Positions 39,668 through 48,437 of a stretch of DNA of 64,000 bases are shown one piece after another. Position numbers and translations under genes: made by a program. Origin of the DNA: Azospirillum halopraeferens DSM 3675 (lineage in GTDB: Bacteria > Pseudomonadota > Alphaproteobacteria > Azospirillales > Azospirillaceae); assembly GCF_000429625.1 (NCBI RefSeq), contig NZ_AUCF01000014.1, forward strand, positions 62,001 through 126,000, given 5' to 3'. Positions within the stretch are counted from its first letter, which is position 1. Every line of letters starts with the position of its first letter. Below the pieces are notes generated by a model that saw only the letters and a program-made list of their open reading frames with translations, had not been told where the DNA came from and searched no databases.

Positions 39668-41092
39668 TCAACGGCCGGGGGCCAGAGGTGCCATCCCTTC
39701 GGTTTGCGGATGGGCGCCCGCGGCGAAGCCCGGCCCCCACAGGGAGCCGAGGGCGATCCGCCCGTCGGCGATGCGCAGCCGCACGCGCCCGTTGCGGCGC
39801 TCGTAGAGGTCCGGGTGGGCGGCCAGGAAGGCGTCGGCCTCCGCCTGCGGCGCCGTGCCGAACCCGTCCACGTAGTGGTGGCCGTTGCGCTCCACGTGCG
39901 TCAGCCCGAGCAGGGCCACCAGCGCCAGGTCCTGCTGCACGCCGAGCCCGGCCTGCGTCGTCAGGTCCTCGGCCGACTGGAAGTGTCGCCGCGTGCCCTC
40001 TTCGGCGTTCCAAAGGGCGCAGCGCGCGGCGTTGAGCAGGGATTTGTAGAGCCCCTTGCACGCCTTGCTGGACACGCCCGTGTATCCCAGCGCCAGCGCC
40101 CGCACGAAGGCGTCGGGGGTGCCGTCCGCCTCGTCGATGATGACGGGACGATGGGCGGCCAGCGCGTGCACCGGCTCTGCGAAGGTGCGGGCGCGGGCGA
40201 CGGGCTGTTCGATGAAGGCGGTGGCGGCGGCGAAGCGGGCCAGCCGCGGCGTCTCGCCGATGCGACGCCACAGCTCCAGGATATCCTCCGCCGTGGCGTA
40301 CTGCTCGTTGCCGTCGAGCGTCACCAGGATCGGGTCGGGGATGCGGTCGAGCACGGCGGCGATGCGGGCCAGCCGGTCCAGGTCGGCGGCGGCGTCGCCG
40401 GACACCTTCACCTTGAAGTGCCGGTGCCCGTAGGCCGCCACCACCTCCTCCAGGCTGTGGGGCAGCCCGTCGTCGACCCGGCCGCCGGGCGGGATCTCCG
40501 CCGCGGTGACGGGATCGACCAGCCCCACCGTGTGGCGGGCGGCGATGGCCGGTGCCGGGGCCAGGCCGGCCAGGAAGGCCGGCGGGTCGAAGCCGGCCAG
40601 ATCGGGTGCGGCCTCTGCGGTGGTGAGTCCGACCAGGTTGCGGCGCACCAGATCGGCCGCCGACAGGCCCAGCGCGCGGCCCAGCGCGTCCAGCACCGCC
40701 TTGTCCAGTTGCGCCGCCCCGAACCCGGCGGCGAGCGGCGGCACGCCGGTGACCGCGTCGCGGTGCGCCAGGGAATGGCCGTACGCCGTCCGCGCGACGC
40801 CGTCCGCGTACGCGGCGCCCGCCCGCCGCAGCACGGCGCGGAGCTGGTCCACCGTGTCGGGGCCGCTGAGCGCCGGGTCCTTGTCGAACCACTTCGGCAC
40901 CATCAGCTCGGCCGCCATGCCCTCGGCCGTGCGCCCGTCCTCCAGGCGGATGCGGATGCGCACGTACGCCTGGGCGGTCTCGGTCAGGGTGATGATGCCG
41001 AAGCGGAAGGGGATGCGCAGGCGCACGGGCCGTTCGTACAGCGCGACGGCGGTGACGGACAGGCGCGGGGCGGTTGCCGGGCTTTCCCTCAT
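39668..41092 (-). CDS. Enolase-superfamily (mandelate racemase-like) enzyme
   Basis: This 474-residue protein has the superfamily layout. A capping domain with RIPFRFGIITLTETAQAYVRI is followed by a barrel with HFKVKVSGD (possible base), ILVTLDGNEQY, AFIEQPV and PVIIDEADG as successive metal ligands, and GVSSKACKG with the second base. It is longer than most members (about 380-420 residues) by inserts. It probably dehydrates or racemises a sugar acid or similar acid. It ends the TctCBA unit and its start overlaps the upstream isomerase gene by four bases. Confidence 0.82.
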   Translation of the reverse strand: MRESPATAPRLSVTAVALYERPVRLRIPFRFGIITLTETAQAYVRIRIRLEDGRTAEGMAAELMVPKWFDKDPALSGPDTVDQLRAVLRRAGAAYADGVARTAYGHSLAHRDAVTGVPPLAAGFGAAQLDKAVLDALGRALGLSAADLVRRNLVGLTTAEAAPDLAGFDPPAFLAGLAPAPAIAARHTVGLVDPVTAAEIPPGGRVDDGLPHSLEEVVAAYGHRHFKVKVSGDAAADLDRLARIAAVLDRIPDPILVTLDGNEQYATAEDILELWRRIGETPRLARFAAATAFIEQPVARARTFAEPVHALAAHRPVIIDEADGTPDAFVRALALGYTGVSSKACKGLYKSLLNAARCALWNAEEGTRRHFQSAEDLTTQAGLGVQQDLALVALLGLTHVERNGHHYVDGFGTAPQAEADAFLAAHPDLYERRNGRVRLRIADGRIALGSLWGPGFAAGAHPQTEGMAPLAPGR

Positions 41093-41931
41093 GGGGTCTC
41101 CGTATCCAGGGCGTCGAGGATGCCGCGCAGATAGCCGATGCAGCGGGCGGCCACCGCCTCGCCGTCGGGTTGGTAGACGAAGGGCTCGACGCTGATCGCC
41201 CCGGCGTAGCCGGTGTCCCTGAGCGCGCGCAGCAGCGGGGCGAAGCGGTCGCCGCCCTCGCCGGGACCGCGGCGGTTGCGGTCGCTCACCTGGACGTGGC
41301 CGATCAGCCCCCGCGGCACCCAGCGCCGCGCCAGGGCGTCCGGCGCCTCGTCGCCGGACAGGGCGGCGGCGCCGGTGTCGATCATCGTGCGCAGGGCCGG
41401 CACGCCGGCGGCCTCCACCAGGGCCGCCGCCTCGGCCACCGTGTTGGCGAAGGCGTCCTCATGGCGGCCCAGGGGCTCCAGGCACCAAGTGATGCCGTGG
41501 CGGGCCGCCCGTCCGGCCACGCCGGCCAGCAGGTCGACGGCGCGCCGCCGCACGGCGGCCGCGTCCTCGCCGGGCGGCAGGCGGCGCTGCAGGGGGGAGC
41601 CGTGGACCATCACCCGCCCGCCCAGGTCGGCGCACAGCTCCGCCAGCCCGTCCAGCACCGCGGCGGTGCGCCGCCGCAGCGCCGCGTCGGGGTCGGTGAT
41701 CGACAGCCCCTCCGGCGTCACCAGCAGCCAGTGCAGCCCGACCACCGACAGGCCGGCGTCCGCCGCGGCGCGGCGCAGGCGCTGCCGCTCGCCGGCGGGC
41801 AGCCGGTGCGGTTCCGGGCCCAGCGTGAAGGGGGCGATCTCCAGCCCGTCGTAGCCGAGCGCCGCCGCCCGCTCCGCCTGCGCCTCGAAGGGGAGGTGGC
41901 GCAGCACCTCGTTGCACAGGTGGATCTTCAC
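41089..41931 (-). CDS. Sugar phosphate isomerase/epimerase-family TIM-barrel protein
   Basis: This 280-residue xylose-isomerase-like TIM-barrel protein has KIHLCNEVLRHLPFEAQAERAAALGYDGLEIAPF at the start, VMVHGSPLQRR near residue 105, ITWCLEPLGRHEDAF near 145 with the first metal glutamate, MIDTGAAALSG near 185, IGHVQVSDRNRRGPGEG near 210 and ISVEPFVY near 250. It is distinct from the protein at 36.4 kb. GTG at 41931 overlaps the tctA stop as GTGA, so the unit is coupled. Substrate unknown. Confidence 0.8.
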   Translation of the reverse strand: MKIHLCNEVLRHLPFEAQAERAAALGYDGLEIAPFTLGPEPHRLPAGERQRLRRAAADAGLSVVGLHWLLVTPEGLSITDPDAALRRRTAAVLDGLAELCADLGGRVMVHGSPLQRRLPPGEDAAAVRRRAVDLLAGVAGRAARHGITWCLEPLGRHEDAFANTVAEAAALVEAAGVPALRTMIDTGAAALSGDEAPDALARRWVPRGLIGHVQVSDRNRRGPGEGGDRFAPLLRALRDTGYAGAISVEPFVYQPDGEAVAARCIGYLRGILDALDTETP

Positions 41932-43454
41932 GGCGCGCTCCCCTGCCGGCCGAACGCCAGGCCGACCAGGCGGCCGGCGCCGCGCCGCACCGGCGCCAGG
42001 CCGACCAGCAGCATGGCCAGCGTCGTCACCCACAGCACCATGGACACCGGCCGCGTCAGGAACGGTGTCAGGTCGCCGTCGGCCAGCATCAGCGCACGGC
42101 GCAGGTTCTTGTCCAGCAGGTCGCCCAGGATGATGCCCAGCACCAGCGGCGCCATGGGATAGTCCATGCGCCGCATGACGTAGCCGATCACCCCGAAGGC
42201 CAGCATCACCCACACGTCGAACAGGCGCTGGGTGATGGCGTACGGACCGATCACGCACAGCACGAACACCACGGGCATCAGCCGCTCGCGCGGGATGCGC
42301 AGCACCAGCAGCAGCGGCCGCGTCAGCAGCAGGCCGAAGATGCCCATGGCCAGCGTGGCGAACACCACCATCCACACCACGCCGTACACGAACTCCGGCT
42401 GTTCGATCATGATGGTGGGGCCCGGCCGGATGCCGTGCAGGAACATGGCCGCCAGCAGCACCGCCGCCGGCGCCGAACCCGGCACCGCCAGCGTCAGCGC
42501 CGGGATGAGGGCGCCGGGGATGGCGGCGTTGTTGCCGGTCTCCGCCGCCACCAGCCCTTCCGGGGCGCCTTTGCCGAAGCGGTCCCGTTCCGGGCTGGAG
42601 CGCCGCGCCGCGGCGTAGGACACCCAGGCGCCGATGTCCTCGCCCACGCCGGGGATGATGCCGACGCCGGTGCCGATCACGCCGGAACGCACGATGGTCC
42701 GCCGGTAGCCCCACAGGGTGGACAGCCGCGGCATGATGCGCCCGACGGTGCGCGCCGCCAGCTCCGCCCGGCGTTCGCGCAGCACGCAGAGCACCTCGGC
42801 GAAGCCGAAGGCGCCGACCAGCGCCGGGATCAGCGCGATGCCGCCGGCCAGATCGGTGCTGCCGAAGGTGAAGCGGGCGTGGGCGTGCAGCCCGTCCTGC
42901 CCGATCATCGCCACCAGCAGCCCCAGCACCCCGGCGATCCAGCCCTTCAGCGGGTCGTTGAAGGCGGTCATGCCGCCGGCGATGACGATGCCGAAGACGG
43001 CCAGCCAGAAATACTCGAACGAGCCGAAGCCCAGCGCCACATCGGCGAGCACCGGCGCCACCACCGCCAGCGCCGTCACCCCCACCAGGGTGCCCAGCAC
43101 CGACGACACGGTGGCCAGCCCCATGGCCTCGCCGCCGCGCCCGGAGCGGGCCAGGGGGAAGCCGTCCAGGGTGGAGGCGGCGCTGGCCGGCGTGCCGGGG
43201 ATGTTCAGCAGGATGGCCGTGCGGCTGCCACCGTAGATGGCGCCGACGTAGCAGCCGATCAGCACCAGGATGGCCTGGTCGGCCGCCAGCGTGTAGGTCA
43301 GCGTCGTCAGCAGCGCGATGCCCATGGTGGCGGTGAGGCCGGGCAGCGCGCCGATGATGATGCCGAACAGGGTCGCCAGCGTGACGTTGAGAAGGCTTGC
43401 CGGCGTGGCCATGGCCACGAAGGCGTTCGCCAGGGGGGTGACGCTCTCGAACAC
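41928..43454 (-). CDS. tctA: Tripartite tricarboxylate transporter, large permease TctA
   Basis: This 508-residue integral membrane protein has about twelve hydrophobic segments and the TctA signatures IIGALPGLTATMGIALLTTLTY, AIYGGSRTAILLNIPGTPASAASTLDGFPLA near residue 75 and GIIPGVGEDIGAW near 265. It forms the channel of a TTT importer with TctB and the periplasmic TctC. The GTG at 43454 follows GAGG and lies six bases after the tctB stop. Substrate is likely an organic or sugar acid used by the neighbouring enzymes. Confidence 0.92.
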   Translation of the reverse strand: MFESVTPLANAFVAMATPASLLNVTLATLFGIIIGALPGLTATMGIALLTTLTYTLAADQAILVLIGCYVGAIYGGSRTAILLNIPGTPASAASTLDGFPLARSGRGGEAMGLATVSSVLGTLVGVTALAVVAPVLADVALGFGSFEYFWLAVFGIVIAGGMTAFNDPLKGWIAGVLGLLVAMIGQDGLHAHARFTFGSTDLAGGIALIPALVGAFGFAEVLCVLRERRAELAARTVGRIMPRLSTLWGYRRTIVRSGVIGTGVGIIPGVGEDIGAWVSYAAARRSSPERDRFGKGAPEGLVAAETGNNAAIPGALIPALTLAVPGSAPAAVLLAAMFLHGIRPGPTIMIEQPEFVYGVVWMVVFATLAMGIFGLLLTRPLLLVLRIPRERLMPVVFVLCVIGPYAITQRLFDVWVMLAFGVIGYVMRRMDYPMAPLVLGIILGDLLDKNLRRALMLADGDLTPFLTRPVSMVLWVTTLAMLLVGLAPVRRGAGRLVGLAFGRQGSAP

Positions 43455-43460
43455 GGGGCC

Positions 43461-43985
43461 TCACGGCATGCGGACGAGGAAGAGGTCCTGGAACAGCAGG
43501 TGGATTCCCGCACCCGTCGCCGCCGCCAGGACGGCGGCGGCGAACAGCTTGCGCCGGCGGGCGGCGGGCGGGTCGGCGGGGTCCCGCTCCAGCACGGCGG
43601 TGAAGGTGAAGACGAACAGCGCCGTGGCCAGCCAGAAGGGCAGCCGGCCGACCAGCCCCACCGCGTAGACGAGGCAGAGGCCGAGCACCAGCGGCACCCG
43701 CAGGCGGTCCCCGTCCGGGGCCGCGGCGTCCGCCGCCGCCGGCGGGGGGCGGCGGACGCCGCGCCGCAGGGCGAGCGCCAGGCCCAGCACCGCCAGCGTC
43801 GCGCCGAGGACCCCCGGCACCATCCCCGGCACCGTCCAGGGATCGACGCCGCGCTCCGGCAGCCGGTCCATCAGCACCGCGCCGGCGGTGACGGCGATTC
43901 CCAGGGCGGTGAGGAACACGCCGGTGATGCGGTCGGCGCGGACGTCGCCACGGACGTCGGTGCGCACGGGGGTCGTGGCGGTCAT
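43461..43985 (-). CDS. tctB: Tripartite tricarboxylate transporter, small permease TctB
   Basis: This 174-residue membrane protein has four hydrophobic segments (TGVFLTALGIAVTAGAVLM, GMVPGVLGATLAVLGLALAL, VLGLCLVYAVGLVGRLPFWLA and AAAVLAAATGAG). It fits TctB in size and in position between tctC and tctA. TctB proteins are poorly conserved, so the call rests mostly on layout plus the PGxxP-like first loop. Confidence 0.85.
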   Translation of the reverse strand: MTATTPVRTDVRGDVRADRITGVFLTALGIAVTAGAVLMDRLPERGVDPWTVPGMVPGVLGATLAVLGLALALRRGVRRPPPAAADAAAPDGDRLRVPLVLGLCLVYAVGLVGRLPFWLATALFVFTFTAVLERDPADPPAARRRKLFAAAVLAAATGAGIHLLFQDLFLVRMP

Positions 43986-44012
43986 GGCCGCACTCCTGTC
44001 CCGGCCCGCGGA

Positions 44013-45035
44013 TCAGGGCTTCGGGATGCCCAGCGTCGCCGGGTCGGCCTTGGCCTGGCCGCGCTCCACCATGCCGTAGGCCATCTTCTGGATGGACGGC
44101 ATGGCCGCCGCATAGGCTTCCTCACCCATGACCACCGCGGGGATGGAGCCCTTCTGGGCGCCGTAGCGCTGCAACGCCTCGGACCCGTCGATGGTCTTCG
44201 ACCAGATGTGCGCGACGGTGTCGACCACCTCCTGCGGCACGCCCCTGGGAATGAACAGGCCGAAGTAGTCGTCGGCGACGGGGTAGTCGGGATAGAAGCG
44301 GGTGATCGGCGGGATCTCGCCGACGCCGTCCAGGGTCAGCGTGCGGCCGCCCAGCACCGCCAGCGGCCGGATCTTGCGGGCGCGGATCATCTCCGCCTGG
44401 TCGGCGGCGAGCTGGGTGGTGGCGACGGTCTCGCCGCCGGCGGTGGCGATGGTGGCGGGGTTGCCGCCGTCGTAGGTGACCTGCTTGACCTCGACGCCCA
44501 GCGCGTTGCTCAGCGCCGCCACGGCGGCCCCGCCCGAGGAGTTGACGCCGGCGGTGGCGACGGTGACGGTGCCGGGCTTCGCCTTCATGGCGTTCACCAG
44601 CTCCTCCGCCGTTTGATACGGGGTGTCGGCGTTGACGCTGAGGACCGAGGTGTTGACCACCGCCAGGAACAGGTGCCAGTCCGTCAGCTTCGTGTCGGCC
44701 AGGCCGCTGACGCCGTAGGTGCCGATGTCCTTGGCCGCGCCGGAGGCCCAGGTGTAGCCGTCGCGCGGTGCTTCCATCACCGAGCGGGTGCCGATGGCGC
44801 CCTGGGCGCCCGGCTGGTTGACGATCACGAACTTCTGGCCCAGCTCCTTCTCCAGCTCCACCGCCACGAGGCGGACGATCTGGTCGGTCGAGCCCCCGGC
44901 ACCCCAGGGCACGACGATGGTCACCGGCTTTTCCGGCTTCCACGACGCGGCCGACGCCGGCGTCGCCGCCACGGACAGGGACAGGGCGCCGACGCCGACG
45001 GCAGCGCCCAGGGCGAGCAGCTTCTCTTTCAGCAT
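44013..45035 (-). CDS. tctC: Periplasmic binding protein TctC (Bug family)
   Basis: This 340-residue protein has a signal peptide (LLALGAAVGVGALSLSVAATPASA) and the Bug start KPVTIVVPWGAGGSTDQIVRLVA, followed by VNQPGAQGAIGTRSVMEAPRDGYT. The family binds organic acids and presents them to TctAB. The ATG at 45035 is preferred because GGGAGG is six bases upstream; ATG at 45041 would overlap that site. It is the first gene of the leftward transporter unit and lies 84 bp from the TetR operator. Confidence 0.92.
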   Translation of the reverse strand: MLKEKLLALGAAVGVGALSLSVAATPASAASWKPEKPVTIVVPWGAGGSTDQIVRLVAVELEKELGQKFVIVNQPGAQGAIGTRSVMEAPRDGYTWASGAAKDIGTYGVSGLADTKLTDWHLFLAVVNTSVLSVNADTPYQTAEELVNAMKAKPGTVTVATAGVNSSGGAAVAALSNALGVEVKQVTYDGGNPATIATAGGETVATTQLAADQAEMIRARKIRPLAVLGGRTLTLDGVGEIPPITRFYPDYPVADDYFGLFIPRGVPQEVVDTVAHIWSKTIDGSEALQRYGAQKGSIPAVVMGEEAYAAAMPSIQKMAYGMVERGQAKADPATLGIPKP

Positions 45036-45118
45036 GTCCATCCTCCCTCGGCCAATCCGCTGGATGGCCGGATTGTTTTGTGCTCCCATCATTGCCCGGG
45101 GCTTGACCCGGCGTCAAT

Positions 45119-45142
45119 AAGTAAATAACTGGTTAGTTCTAT
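45119..45142. promoter_or_regulatory. TetR operator candidate between tctC and TetR gene
   Basis: The stretch holds ATAACTGGTTAGTT with the AACT/AGTT inverted arms and shares 20 of 24 bases with 39613-39636. It lies between the divergent tctC and TetR starts, as expected for autoregulation plus control of the transporter unit. Confidence 0.75.
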
Positions 45143-45226
45143 CGTCGGTATCGTGGCCGTCGCGGGTCTTGCGGTTCGCCGCCGCCGCCGCCATAGAGGG
45201 TTCGGAACAGGAAGAAGGCGATCCGG

Positions 45227-45955
45227 ATGCCCGCCACCAAAGCCGCTGCCGCCCCCGGCTCCGCCCCGGGCCCGGGGTCCGCCGACGCCACCGTCGCGCC
45301 GGACGCCGCCCGGCCGGTCCGCCACCGCCGTTCGGCCGAGGCCACGCGGGCCCGCATCCTGGAGGCGGCGCACCGGGAGTTCGCGGCCAAGGGATTCGAA
45401 GGCGCGCGCATCGACGTGATCGCCGACACGGCGGAAGCCAACAAGCGGATGATCTACCAGTATTTCGGCGACAAGGAGGGGCTGTACGTCGCGGTGCTGG
45501 AGATGGCGTACGACCGCGCGCGCTCGGCCGAACGCCGGCTCGACCTCAAGCGTCTGAAGCCCGACGCGGCGATGCGCCGCCTGGTGGCGTTCACCTTCGA
45601 CAGCTTCGTGGAGGACCGCTCCTTCATCCAGCTCCTGAACACGGAGAACATGATGGGGGCGCGCTATCTGGCGCGATCGGGGGCGGTGCAGGCCATGCAT
45701 TCACCGCTGTTCGGCATGATCGCCGACATCCTGGAGCGCGGGGCCACCGAAGGTTCCATCCGCGCCGACGTGGACCCGGCCCAGCTCTGGATCTCCATCG
45801 TCGGGCTCAGCTACTTCTACTTCTCCAACATCCACACCCTGTCGCTGGTCACCGGCCAGGCGCTGGAATCCCCCGACGCCCTGGCCGCCCGGCGGGACCA
45901 CGTGGTCGGGCTGATCATGGACTATCTGCAGCCGGCCGCCCGGCCGTCGCGCTGA
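45227..45955 (+). CDS. TetR/AcrR-family regulator
   Basis: This 242-residue protein has a disordered Ala/Pro head (residues 1-32) and a TetR HTH (about 35-85): TRARILEAAHREFAAKGFEGARIDVIADTAEANKRMIYQYFGDKEGLYVAVLE. The C-terminal ligand domain is of the TetR_C_11-like type (SFIQLLNTENMMGARYLAR). AGGAAGAAGG precedes the ATG. It diverges from tctC, and matching palindromes at both promoters suggest that it represses the two sugar-acid units. Its 3' end overlaps the converging ATP-grasp gene by 41 bases. Confidence 0.86.
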   Translation: MPATKAAAAPGSAPGPGSADATVAPDAARPVRHRRSAEATRARILEAAHREFAAKGFEGARIDVIADTAEANKRMIYQYFGDKEGLYVAVLEMAYDRARSAERRLDLKRLKPDAAMRRLVAFTFDSFVEDRSFIQLLNTENMMGARYLARSGAVQAMHSPLFGMIADILERGATEGSIRADVDPAQLWISIVGLSYFYFSNIHTLSLVTGQALESPDALAARRDHVVGLIMDYLQPAARPSR

Positions 45956-47015
45956 CGGCGCCGGCCGCCGCCCGGAATGTCCGCGCCAGATACCGGGCGT
46001 AGGCGATGGCGTGGCCGGCGCGCATGAACTCGTGGTAGCGGCTCTGCGGGTGGGTGTTGACCTCCACCACCCAGGGGTGGCGGGCGCCGTCGACCAGCAG
46101 GTCGATGCCCAGCTCGTCGATGCCGCCGCCGTACCGGCCATCGACCGTTTCGGCAACCTCCAGGCCCAGCCGGTGCAGCCGGTCCACCAGGGCCGGCGCG
46201 TCCTGCTTCAGGCTGGCGAAGAACTGGTGGATGTCGCCCTGGTAGCCGCCGCGGCTGGTGTTGGACACCATCAGGCCGGCCTCCGACAGGCGCACGTACG
46301 CGCGCACCGGGGACCACGCGCCGGTGCTGTCCTTGTGCACGTGCACGCGCACATCGAAGTACCGGTCGCCGCGCGCCCGCGACAGGATCAGGCGCTGCAT
46401 CAGCCAGCGGCCCTCGTCCAGCATCGGCAGCAGGTCGGCGGCCACCGCCGCCACCGTCGTGTCGACCTCCTCGGCGTGGCGGCGCAGGCGGACGCCGCTC
46501 TCGGTGGCGGTCAGGAACAGGATGCCGCGGCCCCGCTGCCCCTGGGCCGGCTTCACCACGATGCGCCGGTGGACGGCCAGAAAGTCGGCGATCCGCCCGG
46601 CGATCCGGTCCGCCTCCAGCGGGGCGTAGGGGATGACGTGGGGGGCCAGCGCCGTCCCCTCCAGCATGGCGGCGACGCCGATCTTGTCGGCGATGCGCAG
46701 GGTGGTGAAGGGGGCGTGCCGGCGCAGGACCGCCTCGACCGCATGGTCGATGTCGCGGCGGGCGTAGATCGGGTTCATGACCACGTCCGGGAAGCGGAAC
46801 CGGCGCTCCCGCCAGCCGTCCGGTTCCAGGACGAGCCCGCGGATCGTTTCCGAATCCGGGTCCGCGTCCTCGGTCGCGAACACCATGAAGGATGCCCCCT
46901 GCAGCAGGGCTTCCGCCGCCAGGGCGCGCAGCCGCAGGGGCTCGACCGCGTCGAGGGGCGGGCGAAAGCCGGTGTACAGGCCGATCAGGGGCGGCCGGTC
47001 GTGTCGGTCGGGCAT
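45915..47015 (-). CDS. YheC/YheD-family ATP-grasp protein
   Basis: This 366-residue protein belongs to the YheC/D family, first known from spore-coat genes but widespread. It has VVMNPIYARRDIDHAVEAVL, the ATP-binding IVVKPAQGQRGRGILFL near residue 165, RYFDVRVHVHKDSTGAW, and WVVEVNTHPQSRYHEF near 315 with the metal-binding pair. ATP-grasp enzymes join a carboxylate to an amine or thiol through an acyl phosphate. It overlaps the upstream ATP-grasp gene by 31 bases, so the two probably act together. Product unknown. Confidence 0.82.
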   Translation of the reverse strand: MPDRHDRPPLIGLYTGFRPPLDAVEPLRLRALAAEALLQGASFMVFATEDADPDSETIRGLVLEPDGWRERRFRFPDVVMNPIYARRDIDHAVEAVLRRHAPFTTLRIADKIGVAAMLEGTALAPHVIPYAPLEADRIAGRIADFLAVHRRIVVKPAQGQRGRGILFLTATESGVRLRRHAEEVDTTVAAVAADLLPMLDEGRWLMQRLILSRARGDRYFDVRVHVHKDSTGAWSPVRAYVRLSEAGLMVSNTSRGGYQGDIHQFFASLKQDAPALVDRLHRLGLEVAETVDGRYGGGIDELGIDLLVDGARHPWVVEVNTHPQSRYHEFMRAGHAIAYARYLARTFRAAAGAVSATAGRPAADSP

Positions 47016-48115
47016 GGGGGGAGCGCGATGAGGTGGTCGAGGATGGCGCCGCTGACGTCCTGCGCCTCGCCTTCCCATGGGTAATGGTACAGGACGACGC
47101 CGGGCGAGCTGTTGATCTCCAGCACCCGGTGGTTGTCGGGTGCGGCGGGGCGTCCGCGGTCGGCGACGACCATGTCGACGGCGGCCACGACGAGGCCGGG
47201 AATCGCCCGGCACGCCGTCTCCGCCACCGCGGCGTAGGAGGGGTGGGTGTCGCCGGGGCAGGCGATGCTGTCGGCGCCGGTGGCCCCGTTGGAGGTGGCG
47301 CGCAGCAGCACGCGCATGCCCGCCGCCGGCACGCTGGCCAGCGACAGGCCCTGCCCGGCGAGGTGGCCGAGCAGGTCGTCGTCGACGATGATCGGCAGGT
47401 GGTCGGGCAGGGCGCGCACGGCCCGCTCGCGGTTCTTCGCCTCGATCAGCCGGGCGATGGTGGCGGCTCCGTCGCCCGTCACGTTGGCCGGCCGGTTGAG
47501 CGACACCGCCACCGCGCGTGCGCCTGCGAGGAAGAAACGGATGACCTCGCCCTCGACGCTGTCCTCCACGAGGATGCGGGCGAAGCGGCTGCCGGCCCGC
47601 TCGAACGCGGTGCGGACCGCCGCCGCGTCCGTTAGCCCGGGGAAGACCATGATGCCCTTCATCCCGTTGTTCGGCTTGACGCACTGCGCACACCCCGCGG
47701 CGGCGGCGTGGGCCAGCGCGCCGGACAGGTCGCCGGCGTCGAAGACGGCGCCGGCCGGAACGGGCACGCCGGCGGCGGCCAGGATGGCCTTGGTCCGCGC
47801 CTTGTTCGTGGTGATCGCGGCGGCGGCGCCGTTGACGTGGCGCCAGGGTGCGCCGTCCGGTGCGCGCAGCAGCATGCCGACCCGGTAGGCGTACACCCGG
47901 TCCCCGATCGCCAGCCGCAGCCACTGCCGCACCGGATGGGACGGGGATCGGGCGGCGCGGACGACCGACAGGGGAATGCCACGGGCCAGGGCGGCGGCGG
48001 CCAGGCAGCGGGACTGCACCTCGAGGGTGCGCAGGGGCGCCGGATCATCCCCGTCCCGGCCAACCGACGGGGCCGCCGACCCCTGCGGGGGGAGCGTATG
48101 AGGATGTTCGGTCAC
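46985..48115 (-). CDS. ATP-grasp ligase, cyanophycin-synthetase/RimK-like
   Basis: This 376-residue protein resembles the ATP-grasp half of cyanophycin synthetase-like ligases. It has VNGAAAAITTNKARTKAILAAAGVPVPAGAVF near residue 95, QCVKPNNGMKGIMVF near 145 with the ATP lysine, AGARAVAVSLNRPANVTGDG, and VLEINSSPGVVLYHYPWEG near 345 with the metal-binding ligands. The GTG at 48115 was chosen because AGGGGGAAC precedes it; the frame is open upstream. It probably forms amide bonds. It leads a two-gene unit with the YheC/D protein. Confidence 0.75.
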   Translation of the reverse strand: MTEHPHTLPPQGSAAPSVGRDGDDPAPLRTLEVQSRCLAAAALARGIPLSVVRAARSPSHPVRQWLRLAIGDRVYAYRVGMLLRAPDGAPWRHVNGAAAAITTNKARTKAILAAAGVPVPAGAVFDAGDLSGALAHAAAAGCAQCVKPNNGMKGIMVFPGLTDAAAVRTAFERAGSRFARILVEDSVEGEVIRFFLAGARAVAVSLNRPANVTGDGAATIARLIEAKNRERAVRALPDHLPIIVDDDLLGHLAGQGLSLASVPAAGMRVLLRATSNGATGADSIACPGDTHPSYAAVAETACRAIPGLVVAAVDMVVADRGRPAAPDNHRVLEINSSPGVVLYHYPWEGEAQDVSGAILDHLIALPPCPTDTTGRP

Positions 48116-48437
48116 GGTCGGCGCGTTCCCCCTGCACCACGTCCCGCCCCGACACGGCGGCGCGCGGACGGCGGACCCTAAGGCGGATAAGCCGGCATCG
48201 TCAATCGGGCACGCCACCCGCATCGCGGGCATCGTTACAATTTGTACAAAATGGTCCGTTGACGCGCCTTGCGCAGATGCGGAATACCTTTGCGTTGACC
48301 ACAAATGGTGCCCGGTCAGCAAGTATATCAGTTTCGCCGCCGCCTTCGACCCCGGTCGTTCGACGCATTCGACGCCGGCGTGGAACAGAACACGTCACAT
48401 TGCAGTCCAGCTTAACCGTCACCGCGGAGTTTTTTTT
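48116..48437. promoter_or_regulatory. Divergent region before RTX gene
   Basis: This 322-bp gap has no gene. TTTGTACAAA at 48241-48250 is a perfect 10-bp palindrome. TTGACG (48259) and GAATAC (48282), 17 bp apart, form a weak promoter candidate for the RTX gene. Eight T residues at 48430-48437 lie between the ribosome site GGAG and the ATG. Confidence 0.4.
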
